From positions 372,001-436,000 of the forward strand of contig JBBQVK010000001.1 of NCBI GenBank assembly GCA_038211735.1: a DNA stretch of 64,000 nucleotides. Reading direction: 5' to 3'. The notes under the pieces were generated by a model. It saw nothing but the letters and a program-made list of their open reading frames with translations. It ran no database searches and was not told the DNA's origin. This DNA is from JBBQVK01 sp038211735 (GTDB lineage: Bacteria > Patescibacteriota > Gracilibacteria > Absconditabacterales > Absconditicoccaceae). This document shows positions 52,412 through 63,810 of the stretch, in pieces (the first letter of the stretch is position 1; every line of letters starts with the position of its first letter). Made by a program: the position numbers and the translations under genes.

Positions 52412-52556
52412 TGAATAATGCGAGTAATAAATGAGGTAAACCGTCTCTGTTTAATGGATTTTATGACTTGCTAGTCGCCTATCTTCCTTTTTTAAAGAAA
52501 GAAAAACGAACTTTACTGCGTCCCATATAGAGAAGCGAACTTCAAGTCGTGACAAC

Positions 52557-52584
52557 GTTATAGGAAAGTGGTGGCGGGATGCAA
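52557..52584 (-). promoter_or_regulatory. Promoter of the rpsL translation cluster
   Basis: TTGCAT, 16 bases, TATAAC on the minus strand, about 145 bases upstream of rpsL. ACTTTCC directly before the -10 and a GTCAC shortly after it are shared with the promoter at 2916-2943. The leader 52412-52550 holds no ORF; its CTTTTTTAAAGAAAG could fold. Confidence 0.5.
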
Positions 52585-52657
52585 GGGGAAACTGTATCTA
52601 ATTTCGTAGGTCAAATGGCTATTTAGATCCAGTAAAGATGCATACAGCCTGGAAAAC

Positions 52658-53506
52658 CTAGTATATAGGGGGGCGTCAATCTCTTCTTAACACTATCAAG
52701 GCATTTTTTAAAATGCAACTCACCCTGTTATGGTTTAGGTTAAGTACATTAGCAATTTCTTTACAGGTTAGTTGATCATTATTGCACAACCCAAAAAATA
52801 ATTTTACTATTTGAGCTTCTCTTCTTGAAAGGAAAGACAATCTTTTTTCGATCTCAAAATTTTCTGACTCTCTCATCAGTTTGCTATCCGTTGAGTCGCT
52901 TGTAGTGTCAGGCGTAATATTCAATAAGGTCGATTCGTTTTCATCTGAGAGCTCTCTATCCAAAGAGCTAGGTAACTTGTCATGAGCAATGTTTTCAAGT
53001 ACGATTCTTTCTTCAAGATCAAGGCATGTAGCAATCTCTTCTGCTGTAGGGTCTCTACCCAAAAGCTGCATTAAATCAGCCGTAGTATTATATGTTTTAT
53101 TTATTTCATGATATTTCTTGCGTGGTACTTTGATCAAACGGCCATTCTTTTCGAGCGCTTGCTGGATAGATGCACGGATTCGTCGTATGGCATATGAAAT
53201 GAATTTGAATCATCTCGTTTCATCAAAATTTTTGATTGCTCTTATTAGTCAGATATTCCCTTCACCCACTAAGTCTGGAAATGCTAATCATTTATTTTGA
53301 TATTGTTTTGCAACTGAAACAACAAAACGTAGGTTTGCTTTTATCAAGTGATCTGCTGCCGTCTCATCTCCGCTTTTGATTTTTTTGAATAATTCAAATT
53401 CTTCCTGGGGAGTTAATGGTTTAACTTTTCAAGATTCATTTAAATAAGTATTAAAATGGCTTGAATCAGTATCGCCGATTCTCCCGCTAATAGCGAATTG
53501 TCTCAT
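52658..53506 (-). CDS. RNA polymerase sigma-70-family factor (primary-like)
   Basis: 282 residues. Regions 1.2-2 read 'DHLIKANLRFVVSVAKQYQNKGLAFPDLVGEGNIGLIRAIKNFDETRGFKFISYAIRRIRASIQQALEKNGRLIKVP', the classic -10-recognition block. Region 3 and region 4 ('SRREAQIVKLFFGLCNNDQLTCKEIANVLNLNHNRVSCILKNAL') follow. Region 1.1 is absent, as in short RpoD/group 2 factors. UGA is Gly at six sites in the N-terminal part and once near the end (52676-52678), extending it by five residues (RPPIY). It could be the housekeeping sigma factor or a close relative. Confidence 0.9.
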
Positions 53507-53582
53507 ACCTAAAAAAGAAATGAAAAAGCTTAACGCATTTTATGTATTAAGCCTATATTGTCAAGATTTCTTTCTTTAGTTT

Positions 53583-53727
53583 ACGCACTCTTCACTAACC
53601 TCCAGATTGAAAAGATAAGGAATGATGCGACAACGACTAAGAGTAAGGTGTCTTCTGGTCCTACTTTGACAGATGTCATATCGCCGATTTGTTTCTGTTC
53701 ATCGTTTTCACAGACAGCTTCTACAGC
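53583..53727. repeat. 145-bp direct repeat, copy 1 (3' end fragment of a surface gene)
   Basis: Identical to 58195-58339 except for two bases (near 53679 and 53704). It encodes the last 47 or so residues of the surface protein at 58193 (with the membrane anchor), here as an orphan in frame after the TAG of the gene at 53740. It has its own TAA. No other gene lies in 53507-53739. Confidence 0.95.
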
Positions 53728-53739
53728 CAGGTTTATAGG

Positions 53740-55920
53740 CTATCTTGGGCCGGTGCTTGCTGTGCCTCACGTCAATCGTCAAGAAAGTGCGTTTCTTTGG
53801 GTAGGAACTTCCTTGATGGCATCCTCAAAACATACTACAGGAAAAGCGTTTTTTTCTAATATACAGCGCCCCCGCGACTCCTGCATATCCCAGTAGGTCG
53901 CACTGTCTTGATAGAATTGATATACCAAAATATAAGTTCTATCTAAAGAGTTAGCGTTTTTGTCTCTAGAAAATTTAGGTCTATACTCTTTTGCTATGAT
54001 AATACAACTTTTGTCCGTCTCAAATGTAGGCTTTTTAAAGTATCATACATTTTTAACTTGGAGAAGTTCTAGAAAAGCTCCTATACATTTATTATACGAG
54101 CCAAATGGAAGGTGATCGAGCATGAAGCTCTCAACTTCTGCATTATTACTAAAAATCTTCTTACCAGCACTACTTAACTCCCTTTCAATCGCTTTTACCG
54201 TAAGGTATCTATTTTGCTCGTATCCTTCGGGTCATTCAAGTACATCGATATTGTTCGGCTCAGGGTTAAATTTAGAGAAAATTTTTCCTCAGATCTCTAC
54301 TGTACGCTCTGGACCATCGATGATCTTAATCTTTGCAAGTTTTTCTAAAGAGTAGATATATTTGATTACATTGTCTTTTCTTTTTAATCTTTCTTCTTCC
54401 CTTACAGTAAGGTTACCAAATGGTAATCTATGGTATGGAAAATATCTAACTCAATCGTCTTCATACTGTGTACACTCTTCTCGCAGTCTCTCCAATATTG
54501 ATTGTGGATATCACGAAAATATCGCCTCTTCAATATCTACTAATCTAATCTCTTTCGAGGATGAATAAATATTATCTAAACTAACTCATCCCTCATAGAG
54601 CTGTTTAATTGTTATTCATACACTTCTCATTTCATCGATAGATATTCATTGTTTTACCATAGTTAGCACACTCACTCATGCATCGTATATATCTTTTATA
54701 GAAACTCCTAATTGCTTAAGTCTTCCTACTATACTAAATGAAGTTGAAAGGGAGTTTGCGTTATTTCTAAGTGGAAGTTTTTCATAGTTTTTTAGTAGAA
54801 ATAGATAGGTTTCTTTTAACTTTTTTTCAGAAAAAGCCGAAACACTTGCGTCGTAAAAGTAATTATATTCATCACTTTTAAGTACATCGTGATTAATTGT
54901 ATTGTGAGTATGTAAGCCCGTTAAGTATTTATAGGCGACAAATAACTGCATATCGCTGGCTCCGTATTCTTGCATTGCGCCAAGCTGAGGTTGTAGCATT
55001 TCGTATCGTTTCTGATAGTTGTTGAGCATAAATCATTCGCTCCCTGGGTATATTCCAAAGGAAAGTCCAGCTTTCTTTTGCTTAACAAAAAGCTCTTTTG
55101 CCTTTGTCAAAAATGAAAGAAATTCTTCTATTCTATGATTATAATTAAGCCCATGATTTTTTATTTCAAACTGAACTGAACTCTTGAGCGTATAATCAAT
55201 AGCTTGTTTAAAACTTGCTCATTGAAGAAGTTTATCCATAAAAATATTCTTCTCGATAAACTCGTCTACTTTGGGGATAGGTAATATCATCATAAGGATC
55301 GATAATTTAGTTAAGATATCGAGTTTTTTTGCTTGAGAGATTGGCTCTTGCTCAAGCTTGGGATAGAAGGCTTCTATGATTTCCATTGGGTTTTGTTGGT
55401 CTTTGGTCTTTTCGGCTCTGTAGGCAATAAGCTGCTGTCTAGTCTCATTGGGAAGGTTATTTTTTCTACCTATAGCTCACAAAAGACGTTCAATAAGAGC
55501 GAGCGATAACTCCTCATTCGTATGAGTGACTACTTCTTTGCTATCTTCAAAAAAAATATTCCAATCATTTTCTTCACACTTATCTACTACATGATCAAGC
55601 AACTTAGAAAACGGATGTTTTTCCCGATCATCGACTATCTGTTGTGCGAGATAGTCCAAACGAGCATCTTCATCGAACATAGCATTAATCTCTTTTCCTA
55701 CATTCTTGGTGAGTGAATCTTTTAGATCGTTTTCTGAAAAAGTTTCAATCTCTGGATATTCGTAACCATCTTTCGATTCGTTTTGATTTTTTAACTCAAT
55801 GTACAAAATCTCTTGACCTGTCGGGAGGTCAAGTGAGGGGAGCTCGTGCTTGCGTCTCTCCTTGTGTGGGAGACGGGCAGATGAGTCTTGGGAATGTGGA
55901 GTTGAACTAGTCTTTGGCAT
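53740..55920 (-). CDS. Large uncharacterised protein A of a two-gene cassette
   Basis: 726 residues, no signal peptide or membrane helix. It begins with a Ser/Thr/Pro-rich start, then a charged helical part. A middle region shows short repeats of the form 'LGVSIKDIYDAGVSVLTMVKQGISIDEMRSVGITIKQLYEGGVSLDNIY' (residues about 405-460), a regular pattern of hydrophobic-turn repeats like those of helical-repeat scaffolds. The C-terminal third is mixed and Cys-containing. More than a dozen UGAs are Gly. Its start lies inside the 3' end of gene B (14-base overlap), so both are one unit. The stop (TAG) abuts the orphan repeat. Not recognised. Confidence 0.75.
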
Positions 55921-58099
55921 TGCTTCATAGCGATAAATTGCCTTTCATATACGGTGACTTAACAAGCATATCTCGGAACTTAGTGCTTATTAATCCTTTC
56001 GAAAGTTTATATTCCTCCAAAAGTTGTTGTCACTTTTTACTTGTAAGAGAGACGATTTCTACATCTGACACGTTCTTATGGAAAATTTTGATATCATTCA
56101 TATTGTCGAATCGTGTTTTGGTGCGAGTTCAGTAATCCACAAAAAATATCTCTCCAGTGCCAATCTGTACTAGGTCTATATTCCCCGTAACTTTTCTCTT
56201 GAGTAGATCTAAAATAAGGTCTATTAGCAAATTATTCAAATCACCTTCTCTGCTTTGTAAGTCACTCATTGATTCTGTTTGCCGATTCGTAAGAGGTCCA
56301 ATCAGGAGACCTTCTGTTTTGTAACCAATTCCAGTATAACCACTTGTAATTTCTAATCTATTTGCTTTTCAAGATCTTATTTCCTTCATATCCTTAACTC
56401 CATTTTTCTTAAGAATACGATATAACTCATCCATGGTTCTACGCCTGTATTCCTCATCATCTCCTGTTTGATTTGAGACATTTATTCTATCTTTCTTTGA
56501 TAATAATATCAGTGATTTCAATATATTAGTATTAGTGCTAAATCAGTTTGATTTCAATAATGTATAAAAATGTTCTGTAATTTTCCAATCTAAATCAGGA
56601 TTGTTAAAAGCAACCATATTTTCTGCATGTACTCATTGCGTACGTAGTGTATCAAGTTGTTTTTTGCTTTCAAAGATATCATCTAGAGATTGAAGAATAT
56701 AATCATCTTCGTTATTAAGAAAAACATCTCTCAATAGCTCAGTCGACTCTCATCATTCAATTAATTGTGACATTTGTTTTAGTTTGTTAATTCGGTCCTC
56801 TACCGAGTCTGATCTACTATCAATTGTTCTAATGAACTTATTTGCCTTAGTTGTTCTCGTTAGTCTCAGCTCATACTCATTACTCTCAGACAAAAGTTTT
56901 TCTTTTTCTTGCTTATAGTACGTAATTATTGCTCAGCTAGTTGATATGAGGCTTTCAATAAGATCAAGTACTTTTTGGATAGTTGGTTTATCATTTGTCT
57001 GAGTATAAGCGCTAAGCATAGATAGTTTTCACGTAAACTCTTGTGTACAGAGGTTAAAAAATGATATTTCATTTGATAAAGTTATTGCTAGTTCGATTCA
57101 TGTATCAAGTGAGTGGCTTTTGATTATGAAAGCCTCAGTATCTGATGGCGTTGCTTTAGTAAAATTTAAGTTTTCAAGATGGTTTTTTAATTGCATTAAC
57201 TTCTTGATTAAAATCTTCTCTTCTTGCTGGACATATGCTAAAAGTAGCGTAATGAACTCATGAATATACCCGCTCAGTTGATTTTTCTTTTGCTCAATCA
57301 TTGCTCCCTCACTAGCATACGTTTTTTTGTATTCTTCAAGCTCTAATAGTGCCATTTCATATATTCATTTCTCAGTGATCTGTGGTTGCCCATTATATTC
57401 AGTTTCAGGAGATGGAGCAACTTGACCGATATCTATTTCATATCTTCGAGGTGGTGTTCTATCTATATATTTTTTTGTGTACTCGTTAGTGCTTTTATAG
57501 AGTTGACTTATGATGCCTCGTTGTATCGTGAGTTTATTGGTATAATAGTCCTTATCTTGGTCTATACGATCAAGCTTGCTAGCAAGTCACTGTGCTAGAT
57601 TAATTTGTAATTTACTCATCTGAGAAGCCTCATCCTCTTGTGACAATTGATTTAATAGATCCATCAACTCATCAACGTTGTCTGAGTGATCCTCAGATTT
57701 TTTGTCTTTGAGTGCACGATTTATCTTTCTCGCTATCTCATTGTTTGGATACTTGTGTAATATAGTCGTAACGATAAATGCTATCAGAAAAAGTAACTTA
57801 TTAAATACAGAGCTATAGAGCGATCACGTATTCAACTCCTTATCTTTCTCAAAACCAACAACTGCATTATCAAATGTAGAGTTGATCTCATCCATATCTT
57901 CAGACATGCTAAACTTTCAAAGAGAGATCTCCTCCTTTAGTTTATATAGTGTTTTGTCGTTTTCTTTGTTCTGCCCATTCAAATTATCAAAAACATCTGC
58001 AGCAGTATTCTTTACAGATTTATTAGCAGATATAGTTCAATTGTCTAAGTCGTTATCGTCGTTATCTTTACCAATTCTAAGTCGATTTTTTATTCCCAT
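55907..58099 (-). CDS. Large uncharacterised protein B of a two-gene cassette
   Basis: 730 residues. The N-terminal 85 are polar; one strong hydrophobic helix follows (residues about 97-112, FNKLLFLIAFIVTTIL). Then come long coiled-coil-prone helices up to about residue 450, and a globular end with 'SGYTGIGYKTEGLLIGPLTNRQ' and 'DLVQIGTGEIFFVDYGTRTKTRFD'. It looks like a membrane-anchored protein with a large soluble part. Eighteen or so UGAs are Gly. The overlap with gene A at the 3' end implies translational coupling. The gap 58100-58192 upstream is AT-rich and holds no gene. No family recognised. Confidence 0.75.
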
Positions 58100-58192
58100 G
58101 TATAGAGAGAAAAGCACTAAAATAGTGATCTTTATTATACATAAAATAAGGTATATGTCAACGTCTCCTTAATGTTGTCAATTAGTGTCTTT

Positions 58193-59932
58193 CTACGCAC
58201 TCTTCACTAACCTCCAGATTGAAAAGATAAGGAATGATGCGACAACGACTAAGAGTAAGGTGTCTTCTGGTCCTACTTTGACAGGTGTCATATCGCCGAT
58301 TTGTTTCTGTTCATCGTTTGCACAGACAGCTTCTACAGCGTATCGAGCCCAGACGTCTACTTCTGAGTATGGATCAAATGGATATTCGAACATAGTCTCT
58401 TTAGTTTTAGCGACGAGCGTCATAGCAGAGATACTATCTACTGATTGATCTGCTCTGTAGACGATATACCCTTTTGCTTGAGGAACTGCTGGCCAGTAGA
58501 TGTAATATTTATCGTTAATTTTTTTGGTCTTGAGTGGAATACTGTTTGGATGACAGGTAGGTAATCCACTATCATCTGCAGCGTGTTCTTGATCTATAAT
58601 TGTACAGGTACTATTACATCCATCACCATCTTTTTTGTTTCCGTCATCACAGACTTCTCCTGCTTCTACCTTTTTATTTCCACAGACTGCTGTCAGCGGA
58701 GGGATTTCAATTACGCCTGATGGCTCGCCATTGACGAGTCCATTGCCGTCGACAGGAAAGACTTGTGCGTAGTAAGTCGCATTAGTGTCTGCCAACACTA
58801 AGGTCCCTTCAGGTGTCGATGTAGTAATGGAAAGCCTTAAATTATCTTTAGCTGTCCCATATCTTACTTTGAAATAGTCGATGATTCCTTCGTAGGTCCA
58901 TGCGAGATCAACTTTGCTCCTATCTGCATTGGGTGTTTGATCAAACGTAATAATTCTTCTATTAGAATCTACTGCGGTGACGGTATCAACTTTGTCATAT
59001 TTTGTCTCAACTCCTCCTACACCCAAAATAACATCAATAGGATATGCTTTCGCTTCCATCAATGTTTCTTGTTTGCGGAAAACACCATCAGAGATTTTCT
59101 GTGCAGGTAGCGGTGTCCCATCTGCCAACACTAATTGTGCTGAGGTAACCGACTTAGCAGTACGAATAGTAAACGTGACTTTGGTCTCAACAGGGACTTG
59201 CTTCCCTGGCTCAATATCCAATCCCAAGAATAAATCATTTGTACCCTTGTCATAACTAAATGGTATTGGCCCAGAAGTCGCAACAACTTTATCGTCTAAG
59301 TCTAATGCATTTACTTTCAAAATATGTTCGCCCGGTTGGATACCTGAAACAAAAATAGTAAAGTCCCCATTTTCATCTGAAAGTCCGTCTTGGATCTCTG
59401 CATCATCGATAAAGATCACGACAGGCGTATTTGGAAAACTAGTCGATCCAGCAATCGTTACTGTTGCGTCAGACTCTACAGAGTTAGGTACAGGGCTTGT
59501 AACGGTAAGAGATCCTTGCGCAGGACCGCTACCTTCAGCAAGGACTGTTATCGCTGCACTACCTTGCAACTTAACATCATATAAATCTGCTACAAGGAGA
59601 TTATACGTTCCAGCTTTTTTGATCGTTAACCCTTTAGAAAAAATCTTGATTCCTTGATCAGATGGTTCAAAGAATTCAATGCCGCCACCAGGAAGAGTTA
59701 TGTCAGGACTTGCATAATCAAATCATTCTATCTCGATCCAGATATCACCATCAGTATAACTTGTATCTACGTTCCCATTTTCATCCACCGCTTTGATTGT
59801 TACATCAGCAAACTCACCTGCCTTGATGGGATTAGGATTCACCGTTACATCGAAACGTACTGGAGCCGCAAACGCAAAACTGGTTAGACCAAACATTGCT
59901 CATAGCACCAACGTATACAGTAATTTCTTCAT
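58193..59932 (-). CDS. Secreted, membrane-anchored surface protein with Ig-like domains and a Cys-rich repeat
   Basis: 579 residues with a signal peptide (residues 1-22, ending AFA-A), several beta-sandwich (Ig/Fn3-like) domains ('VTVNPNPIKAGEFADVTIKAVDENGN', 'GSTSFPNTPVVIFIDD'), and a Cys-rich segment 'CGNKKVEAGEVCDDGNKKDGDGCNSTC'. The last has the pattern of Myxococcus-type DUF4215 repeats. A C-terminal membrane helix (LLLVVVASFLIFSIW) with a short basic tail follows. Likely displayed on the outer side of the membrane. Only one or two UGAs. Its 3' end is the 145-bp duplicated sequence. Confidence 0.85.
58195..58339. repeat. 145-bp direct repeat, copy 2 (native 3' end of the surface gene)
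   Basis: The intact context of the repeat seen at 53583-53727: it is the last 47 codons and stop region of the gene at 58193-59932. Same orientation as copy 1; 143 of 145 bases agree by eye. Confidence 0.95.
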
Positions 59933-59965
59933 CACAGGCTAGTTGTATTCAAAGATAAAGAATAT

Positions 59966-60442
59966 TTATAAACTACTAATTGCTAATTTTTCAGTACTAC
60001 CATCCGAGAAGGTAACTACTACATCTGAGATTGCAATGTCTTGCGCTTCTCCTACGTCATTCATCACAACTAGTTCATCTCATTTTTTCATACTATCGAT
60101 ACGATCTATCACCACCGTTGCATATCATGCATCTCCTGCCGCAAAACTTATATCTTTGGTGCTAGTAATTTTGCTCCCATCAAGCGTTACAGTTTCAGGA
60201 TCATAAGAGATCAAAATACTGATCGAACTTACTGCGTCAATAGGTTTGCCTGCTACTATATGGACTTGTCCATCCTTTACATAGGTCACAATATCAGTGC
60301 TTTCATCAAACTCTACCACAGGTCCAGCCACGTCTGCACTAAAAAATGAAGCGTTCTCTACGATCATCCAGAGTAGGAATGATACCCCTAGTGCCAAAAA
60401 AACAGCAAGGGTTGTTTCCTGTCGTTTTTTAATAGCTAGCAT
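59966..60442 (-). CDS. Small membrane-anchored beta-domain protein (cohesin-like)
   Basis: 158 residues: an N-terminal anchor (residues 12-30) and one beta-rich domain with 'VAGKPIDAVSSISILISYDPETVTLDGSKI', similar to cohesin/BslA-type 'Y D P .. L' strands that bind dockerin-like or wall partners. It is probably co-transcribed with the surface protein downstream (34-base gap). Confidence 0.55.
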
Positions 60443-60517
60443 CGCAGATTTCGCATATAAAAAGGCTATACATACTTATAGACCTTTCTTAGAGAAAATC
60501 AAACAATGAGTGGGTTT

Positions 60518-61588
60518 TTAGTGTTTCAGATATTTACTTTTATTGGAATTGTGTTCTGATATATTACTCCCGACATGCAACTCTCCTTCACTATCATGGA
60601 GATAGTAATAATAAGGACCCTTCGTCGCTTCTAGTAATGCAATGACTGATCATGCGGTAGGATTCGCAATCGGTGTCGGTGGTAGTCCTGCTACTGCTCT
60701 TGTATTGTAAGGATTTCCGCTATCAGCCAAATTATCAACAATAACTTCTGGCGTACATTCGCTATATGGTTTTGCCAATCCATAGCACAATGAAATATCC
60801 GCATCTATTTTCATATCATCTTGTAGCCTATTATAGAAAATTCCTGCAATCGAAATTTTCTGTGCATCGACACGTTCTTCTTTTTCGATAATCGACGCAA
60901 GCGTAATTGCTCCATAGGTTGAAAGCGAGAAATCATATCATAAGTCATGCAAATGAGCGCTTAGATTAAGGAGCTTTTCGCTATTGGGTTCCCGTATCTT
61001 TGTCTGAAAGTTTTGTAGTTGCAAGAACACCAATTGATCTACAATATTTTTTGAGAGATCGACATAGTATGTGTCTGGATATAAGTATCATTCCAAAGAA
61101 TTTATCGTTCCACGCTCTTGTACCGCTTGTGCCAAAAATGGAAACCTTTGTGCATAACGATTTATAATCTCTGGATCAGTAATTAGTGCACGATACTCTC
61201 ACGCCTTCGCTAAATCTTTTTCTGCAAGCGAAGCATCGAAATCGTAACTACTTCGTCATTCTAGCAATGTGATATGTTCATAGATAACTTGCGGTCATGC
61301 AAGAAAAATATCTAAAATCTGATCAAATTTATACGATCCTGAGAAAGCGTAAGCTCCAGGCTGAATCGATGCTACTTCATCCGCGTGTTTACGGAAGAAA
61401 TGCTTCATCTTGAGACGGCTAACCCGCCCAACATCATCGTAAATTTTACTAATCGTCTCTCCTTCTTCCAAACGGATGGTTTGATCTATTGTAACTTTCC
61501 CTCCAAATATCATGGATAAAATTATTCGCGCTATGATTGCATAGGCAATTAATCGTCATGGTTTCAGAAAACGTTTAGATTTTTTCAT
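60518..61588 (-). CDS. mltG: Endolytic murein transglycosylase (MltG/YceG-like)
   Basis: 356 residues with an N-terminal anchor (residues 11-28), a LysM-like domain ('DQTIRLEEGETISKIYDD'), then the YceG catalytic region: 'LASIIEKEERV' with the catalytic Glu and 'NPYNTRAVAGLPPTPIANPT', ending in 'YYYYLHDSEGELHVGSNISEHN'. MltG cleaves growing glycan strands near the membrane and works with PBPs. UGA is Gly at a few places in the N-terminal half. The stop lies 75 bases before the small anchored protein. Confidence 0.93.
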
Positions 61589-61632
61589 ATCCAAAAGATA
61601 TTGACGTGGAGCAAACAAACAAGTCAAACTTC

Positions 61633-63789
61633 CTATGAAGAAATAGCGGCTTTTTTATACTCATTGGTGGTCGGTTCGTCTGGAGAAATGTGCGGAGAAG
61701 TTATAGTACTAATTACAGGAGTAGGAACGCTAGTAGCTCCTTCCTCAGGCGTATGTCCTATATCAGCATGAGAGTACGTAGGTACAGCTGTCGGCGCAAC
61801 AAAATCTTGCGACCCATCACCTCAAATCACCACCTCTGGCTGTCCGACAATTATTGGCTCAACTATCATAGGAGTACTTACAACAGAGACATTCATTTTT
61901 GGCGCACGATTGGTATTCATTGGAGCAGCAGGTTTTACTGGCTGTTCTCCATTTCTACTAATATACACATACATAGGAATCACCATAGGTTGACGACCCA
62001 CTTCTTTCATCAAGAAGTCCGCCAAATCATCTTTCATATTTTTCATAATGTCTTTGATGTCCATACGTTTCTTGACACTGTCATAGTATCTATTTTTTAC
62101 GAACTCTACCACTTTGGTATGAATATCTTGTACCTCTGATGAGTAGACAAATCATCTCGATTCGATCTGAACGTTTCCAACTAACTCTTTCGTTTGTGAA
62201 TCAATCTTGAAGATCAATGAGACCACTCAATCGTGAGCCATAATCTTACGTGCTTTGATAACGTACTCTCCAGAAAGATGTCCTTTACCTTTACCGTCGA
62301 TCAATACCGTATCAAGATCAAGTTTCTCGTCAGCAATTCTACATCCATCATCATACATTTCGATGATCGATCCATTTTGATTTGGCATCAAAATTTTCTC
62401 AGTAGGAATTCCTTGGGCGAGCCCTAACTTTCTATGCTCATATCTAAAGAACGCTTCGATATAGAACGGTAAGAAGTATTCTGGATTAACAAGCGTAAGC
62501 ATAAGTTTGTGATCTTCTGCCCCACCGTGTCCACTGGTATGAATATCTAAGTCGTCATTGGTTACTAAATTAATTCCTTTTACCACAAGTTGATTTACCA
62601 TCAGCTGTGCTTGTAATTCATTTCCAGGAATCGTACTTGCAGATCTTAAAATAGTATCACCAGGTCTTAGGGTAATCTGAGTATGTTCGCCTCTCGCCAT
62701 ACGTGCCAATGCACTAAACTCTTCCCCTTGCGCTCCCGTACATAAGATCAAGACTCTTTCGTCTGGCATATTTTCAATATCGTTCGTTACCTTGCGGATA
62801 GAGCCCTTGGGAGCATTGATATATCCTAGTTGTTGACAGATCTCGACATTGTTTATCATCGATCTACCTGACAAGAATACTACTCTATTATACTTGATTG
62901 CAGATTGGATAAGTTGGATCACGCGTCATACATTTGATGCAAACGTTGCGACCAAAATCCTGCTATCAGTGTCTTTGATAATGCGATCTAAGTTTTCTCA
63001 AATTAATTTTTCAGAAGGCGCTCGTCCTTGTTTGGATGAACCCAATGAATCTCCGATATATAATTTCACTCCTTCCACTCCGATTCTTGCAATCTTTGCA
63101 AGATCAGCGGGTTTATCGATAGCAGGAGTATGATCAATCTTAAAGTCTGATGAGTTGAAGATAACTCATTTCGGTGTATAGATTGCCATAGCCATCGTTT
63201 CAGGAATATTATGATTCACCCTTATGAATTCTATCGTGAAACATCCTAATCTTAATATATCACTATCAGGATCTACAATCTTAAATTTAATTTTTGCAAT
63301 GTCTTCTTTGTTATCGAATAATTTCTTAACGATGCCAAGCGTCAATGGCGTAGTATAAAGTGTCGGGAAGTCCAACTCTGGGAGCATATCTCTAAGCCCT
63401 CCGATATGGTCCAAATGCCCGTGACTCAAGATGATACCTCTCAACTTCTTTTTGTTCTGTTTGATATATCTAATATCTGGGACAATATAATCCGCACCAA
63501 GCGTTTCACCTGCCGCGAACTCCATACCAGCATCGACAATGATCATATCGTTTTCATATTCGATGAAGACACACTGTCCTACTTGTTCGAGACCGAGCAA
63601 TGATCAAATTTTTACCGGCATTTCTCCTTTCTTAATTTTGAAAGTCGCTGCAGTAGCCTCTGAAGATCTACTCGTGGTTAATCTTTTTTCAACAGTAGGA
63701 GTAGTTCTTCTGTTGTTTTGTCATCCAGGCTTTCTTTTCCTGGTGTTTTTTGTAAAGTTGATGTTTGAATGTAAATTAGCGTCGTTCAT
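61633..63789 (-). CDS. rnj: Ribonuclease J
   Basis: 718 residues. The metallo-beta-lactamase motif HGHLDHIGG, an N-terminal basic extension of about 50 residues, the beta-CASP motif region ('GRSMINNVEICQQLGY', 'TSGHGGAEDHKLML') and the RNase J C-terminal domain are visible. It is the major 5'-3' exo/endonuclease for mRNA decay in bacteria lacking RNase E. A Pro/Thr/Val-rich tail of about 90 residues follows. UGA is Gly at a handful of sites, including before VIFNSSDFK. Confidence 0.96.
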
Positions 63790-63810
63790 GTTTGTTTTTT
63801 GTAATAATAA

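Noticed and set aside
58185..58448. Plus-strand ORFs at the two 145-bp repeats
   Set aside because: They are the antisense of the surface-protein C-terminus and simply mirror its codons.
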